A DNA stretch of 22,679 nucleotides from Ophiothrix spiculata. Taxonomy: Eukaryota > Echinodermata > Ophiuroidea > Amphilepidida > Ophiotrichidae. The notes below the pieces were generated by a model. That model was not told the origin of the DNA and did no database searches. It worked only from the letters and a program-made list of their open reading frames with translations. The stretch lies in assembly GCA_000969725.1 (NCBI GenBank), contig JXSR01S010213.1. One strand, 5' to 3'. A program made the position numbers and the translations under genes. This document shows, in pieces, positions 19,388 through 22,679 of the stretch (position 1 is its first letter; every line of letters begins with the position of its first letter).

Positions 19388-19976
19388 CCCTTGTCTTACC
19401 AAGGGGGGGGGGGGGATGATTCCCTGTCGCATAAAAACGCAAACGAATATGACCTAGGGGTTTTAGCTAGTTGTAAGTTTATCCTTTGCGGTCATTTTAG
19501 CGAAAAAAATCGTAGGTACCACCTTCAGGGGGGTCAGGGTACTTCGTTAAAGTCGGCAGGTAGAGGGGGGTTGCCACCTGAGAAAATTTTAAGTCGCCAT
19601 TTTGAAAAATATCTGCAGGGTATTCACCTAAAACTTACAGAACATATTAGGAACACTATTTCCCTTATTTATAAGCAAAAAACCCGACAAACTTCCGATA
19701 TTTAGAACTTTTACAGCAAAAATTCGATTAGGTGGCCATTTTTGCCCAAAATCGTGATTTTTCCGACTCGGAAGTACTTATGACGTCATAATTACGTAAC
19801 GCCTTGACCGATTGTCATGATTTTGGTATCAATGGATAGAAGAGACCCTACCCTATACTATGGTATAAAGCAAAGCAACTTTTAGCACTTCAACTTCAAT
19901 TTCATAGGGGGGGTGGTAACCACCCCACCCCCCGTTAGTAACAAACGTTACAAAATATACGTTGGTAAGACAAGGG
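19388..19976 (+). mobile_element. 589-bp piggyBac-like MITE flanked by TTAA
   Basis: The left end CCCTTGTCTTACCAA (19388-19402) is the exact inverted repeat of the right end TTGGTAAGACAAGGG (19962-19976). TTAA flanks both sides at 19384-19387 and 19977-19980. TTAA target duplications with ends starting CCC are characteristic of piggyBac transposons. Just inside are a G12 run on the left and a G/C hairpin (19910-19926) on the right. The 104-codon frame across 19391-19705 begins at TTG inside the terminal repeat and has no transposase motif. It is best read as non-coding, mobilised by transposase supplied elsewhere. Confidence 0.8.
19910..19926. repeat. G/C hairpin near the right end of the piggyBac-like MITE
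   Basis: GGGGTGG, loop TAA, CCACCCC, with longer G and C runs on either side (19907-19932). It parallels the hairpin at 11073-11095. Confidence 0.9.
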
Positions 19977-20401
19977 TTAAACAAAAATTCTTTTTTTACA
20001 TAGGTATATATCTTTATTGATAATGCAAAAAATAATAATGCTGTGGTATTTAATTATTACACATATCTACACAGAAAATACAAAGTGAGTTAAACTTGTT
20101 AAAATTTGTCAATTTGTCCCTGTAGTGACTTATTGTATCCAAAGTTGGACAAATTGACTCATTTTAAGAAGTTTGACACTAAGTTTTACAAAGTTTGAAT
20201 TCTCAATGATTATTTTTCTATACATGTAACCGTTTTGGGAGACACCTGGTACTATATTCAAATATAATAACTGTTCGTACTTTGTACGAAAGTTATTGAT
20301 GAAAGCTATCATTTTTATGTATTTATTCAATTGTCTCTAATATATAGAATCTACTCTTAGAAAAAAATGTTATCGTTTTCCATAATTATATGGGTAACAA
20401 T

Positions 20402-20712
20402 CCAGCAAACACATAACGTTTCAAAAACATTTGTCAAAATATCTTGGTAAGATGTTAAAATAATTATATGGTCGGAGAAAGGTTGGGAAAACATTTTCCA
20501 AAAACATTAATGTCTTAAAAATGTTATAAACACATTTTTCCTAAACATTTCTTGAAACAATATTTCCAGAATGTCATGATAATGTTATACTAACGTTAGA
20601 TATTATTTGATAATGTTTTCCCGCCTTTGTTCGGACCATACATTTTAATGTTTTTACAACATTCAGAGAAACATTTATAAACTGTTGTTAAAATGTTTTT
20701 GTGTTTGTTGGG
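20402..20712. mobile_element. 311-bp inverted-repeat element with AACATTTT modules
   Basis: The left end CCAGCAAACACATAAC is matched by the right end GTTTTTGTGTTTGTTGGG, whose reverse complement reads CCCAACAAACACAAAAAC. The interior is a series of about ten related modules of the AAACATTT / AATGTTTT type, in both orientations. CAGCAAACAC...GTGTTTGCTGGG-type MITEs with repeated AACGTTT/AACATTT modules occur in many aquatic animals. I see no convincing target duplication, so the limits may be off by a few bases. No coding capacity. Confidence 0.65.
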
Positions 20713-20905
20713 AAGGACGCATTTGGTACACAGATATGTTGCCAAACGTCAAAACTCATTTTTAGGTGTTCCTAGATCCTAACGATCCTCAATTCGGCTA
20801 GATGGGAATGGAAAAGCAACGGTCTAAAAGGACGAAAATGACAAGGGGATATACAAGCTTGATCAAGTCTACCATCAGATTATCAAGCAGCATGCTTTAC
20901 GTTTG

Positions 20906-20913
20906 GCTATGAC
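20906..20913 (+). repeat. Left target-site duplication GCTATGAC
   Basis: Identical to 21286-21293 across the 372-bp hAT-type MITE. Confidence 0.87.
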
Positions 20914-21285
20914 CAGTGGCGTGCGCTAAAGGGGGGGGGGACTGGGGAGGGCTTTAACACCTCCCCTCCTCTCCCAGTCACGAGAAAAGTCGGGGAAAAG
21001 AGGCAGCCGGGGAAAGGAAAGGGGTCCTCGGCAATATTTTCCACAAAATATACCGAACATAATTGGTGGAAATGTTTTAAAAATCGTTAACAAGATATTA
21101 CGTCCTGTAATCTTTGAAATTGAAACTCATATCATATGAGTCTTATTTGCAATTGTGAGACTTTTTCGCTTGTAAATATTCAAAGCTATGCCAAAAAAGT
21201 TTGGGTGTACCGGTTGGGCCTCATTAGTAGAAGAAACTTCGTATCTAGCCCCACCAGTCAAAAATTCTGCATGTGCACGCCACTG
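20914..21285. mobile_element. 372-bp hAT-type MITE nested in another element
   Basis: The left end CAGTGGCGTGC (20914) and the right end GCACGCCACTG (21285) are perfect 11-bp inverted repeats. The 8-mer GCTATGAC flanks both sides at 20906-20913 and 21286-21293. This is the hAT signature and the same end type as the 200-bp element at 6598. A G11 run follows the left end (20930-20940), then an ACTGGGGAGGG...CTCCCC...CCCAGT inverted repeat. The interior has no transposase frame. Confidence 0.88.
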
Positions 21286-21293
21286 GCTATGAC
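21286..21293 (+). repeat. Right target-site duplication GCTATGAC
   Basis: Identical to 20906-20913. Together the two copies define the insertion point within the host MITE. Confidence 0.87.
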
Positions 21294-21339
21294 GTCATCT
21301 AGTCGAACTAAGGATCTTAGGATCTAGAAACATCTTATA

Positions 21340-22550
21340 ACAACATCAGTGATAAAGACTCCTGATAAGATGTCGAAATATACAGTTCAAAAATGTAAAT
21401 CCACCCTTAAGGAATATTATTTTTTAAAGAAAACTGTTTGGTCATTAACGTTGTTATAAATTGTAAAATAAAGGCTGGAATTATATAATGTCAATGTGCA
21501 ATAAAGTTTCACAAAACACATAGCCTTCTTTTTAAAATGTCATCATTTATGCAATTTCACAACGAATCAAAAGTTGCTGTTTAATGCATATTTTGAATTT
21601 GAACAATTGCTGAAATTTAAAATTCTCAAAGTTATCCATGAACAGTCATTATTCAAATTTGTATTTATAAAAAAAAAATGATAATGGAATTAATTGGTAG
21701 AATGAACATCTGCTAAGGTGTTTGTGTAAAAGGGTAGATAAAAGTAACTGCAAAGGAGTGTGTTTTTGAAGAATTAAGGTTATTTCTCACCTTCCATTAA
21801 CAAGCAAATAAATTATGTTTTGATGCTTCCTTAAGATTTTGATTTAAGGGGATTGATGATAATAAGTTTATACAATGCAAATTTACGTTTGAAATCTTTA
21901 TGAAACGGGCCCCTGATATGGTCAAATCACTTTTTCAATTTTCAAGAATTCTGTGAAAAGTATCGGCGATTCGTAAGCATGGAAATTTCTGAAGTTTTTG
22001 GGATTTTGATTGTAATTCCAAACATTTTATTCTTTTCTTATAATGAAATTGGTTAGTGATGCTCGTCCAATGCTATAGTATTGCCACAAATCAATGTGAA
22101 CTGTTGGCCAATTTCGCTGTTGAAAATTCTCATTACTTTCTCATCAACTTTTAGTTTTCACTTACACTTTACGTCTTTATGTTCATTCAACCATCATGAA
22201 CAAGCCCCTTCCTCTGTTATTCATTGAAGTAATAAGCATTTAAGTAATGTTATACTCCGACAGAGAAATGTACAATTTAATCTTGATTTTCATATTTATA
22301 TGCAGTAAAACAGCAACGTTTGATTTGATGAATGATATCATAAATGATGACTAGTCAAGAAAAAGGTAAAGCGTTGCGTGAAAATGTATTGCACATTGAA
22401 TTTGTATCATTTAAACCTATATTTTACAATTTTGAACAATTGAAAAGGCATAACTATAATTTCTTGAAAAAAATAATGATCCTTTTGGGGAACGTATTTA
22501 TTTTGAACTGTATCCATGAGTACCGAATTTTGGATTTGATTGTGTGAACT
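21340..22550. other. AT-rich spacer, no gene seen
   Basis: The longest frame is 67 codons from ATG (22344-22547), with AT-bias composition and no motif. I see no repeats, splice pairs or tRNA-like structures apart from the fold-back that closes the stretch. Confidence 0.55.
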
Positions 22551-22584
22551 TTAACCCTCGTCTTCCTAAGAAGATGAGGGTTAA
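22551..22584. mobile_element. Minimal TTAA-flanked fold-back, piggyBac-like ends only
   Basis: TTAA (22551-22554) is followed by CCCTCGTCTTC, a CTAA spacer, GAAGATGAGGG and TTAA (22581-22584). The halves are reverse complements with one G-T type difference. The left half resembles the end CCCTTGTCTTACCAA of the element at 19388. I infer two terminal repeats joined with nearly all of the interior deleted. Confidence 0.6.
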
Positions 22585-22679
22585 AGAGGGTCCTAACAGA
22601 TGATCAGCCGATTGCACTAAAACAAAAAACAAAGCTGCCCTGAGCATTCGGGTTATTGTTTTTACATCATTTGTGGTCA

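Larger units (their letters stand above)
20764..21335. mobile_element. MITE with 40-bp terminal inverted repeats, split by a nested insertion
   Basis: The left sequence from 20764 (AGGTGTTCCTAGATCCTAAC, then GATCCTCAATTCGGCTAGATG) and the reverse complement from 21335 (AGATGTTTCTAGATCCTAAG, then ATCCTTAGTTCGACTAGATG) match over about 40 bp with a few differences. Without the nested element (20914-21285) and one target copy, the host unit is about 190 bp. Its own target duplication is not evident and its superfamily is unknown. A frame reading through the left part has an internal TAG, so it is not coding. Confidence 0.7.

Noticed and set aside
19391-19705. 104-codon plus frame with a Gly-rich start
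   Set aside because: It begins at TTG inside the terminal inverted repeat of the piggyBac-like MITE. The Gly run is simply the G tract, and no transposase motif is present.
20085-20340. Minus frame of 66 codons and the small CGTACTTTGTACG palindrome at about 20275
   Set aside because: The short palindrome lacks flanking repeats, and the frame has no recognisable content.
21345-21385. Hammerhead-ribozyme-like core CTGATAAG...CGAAA, as found in Penelope-type elements
   Set aside because: The core would need G where the sequence has A (CTGATAA), the second stem would be only two base pairs, and no flanking stems are evident. It is not supportable as a catalytic RNA.
1-22679. CRISPR arrays, bacterial operons, rRNA genes, prophage or defence-system genes
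   Set aside because: No regularly spaced repeats with spacers, no long coding frames and no conserved rRNA stretches. All large structure is explained by duplication and eukaryotic DNA transposons.

Overview
The window looks like non-coding genomic DNA from a eukaryote, most likely a marine invertebrate. It is AT-rich, no open reading frame gives a recognisable protein, and there are no prokaryotic operons or Shine-Dalgarno patterns. It is crowded with short non-autonomous DNA transposons, several carrying poly-G/poly-C tracts. Terminal repeats such as CAGTGGCGTAGC flanked by 8-bp duplications, and TTAA-CCC...GGG-TTAA ends, are common in mollusc, amphioxus and cnidarian genomes. I cannot fix the phylum from sequence alone. 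It is probably a large intron or an intergenic stretch.

The largest structure is a direct, diverged segmental duplication. Copy 1 (about 1210-5150) and copy 2 (about 13645-19235) align in the same order through most of their length. Copy 2 is longer because it carries an 798-bp fold-back transposon (14077-14874) that copy 1 lacks, and an unrelated middle block (about 15050-16445) replacing about 270 bp of copy 1.

Region by region: 1-1210 is plain AT-rich DNA except for a 62-bp palindromic mini-element. 1210-5150 is copy 1. 5150-13645 is single-copy spacer holding a possible minus-strand exon, a tRNA-like SINE fragment with a 200-bp hAT-type MITE beside it, a possible 33-nt exon, a 161-bp tandem duplication, a 1.6-kb inverted-repeat element with serial hairpins, a G/C-hairpin repeat, and a possible terminal coding exon near 12.1 kb. 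13645-19235 is copy 2, including a template-switch-like rearrangement at 15.2-15.6 kb and a tRNA-like relic at 16.1 kb. 19388-19976 is a piggyBac-like MITE next to an older relative. 20402-20712 is another inverted-repeat element, 20764-21335 is a MITE with a hAT-type MITE nested inside it, and 22551-22584 is a minimal TTAA-flanked fold-back.

No gene can be called with confidence. The three exon candidates rest only on splice-like signals and short open frames. I see no coherent new protein-coding or defence system. What the window shows well is mobile-element structure: exact target-site duplications, a nested insertion, an empty-site comparison between paralogous copies, and a 67-bp perfect templated copy.
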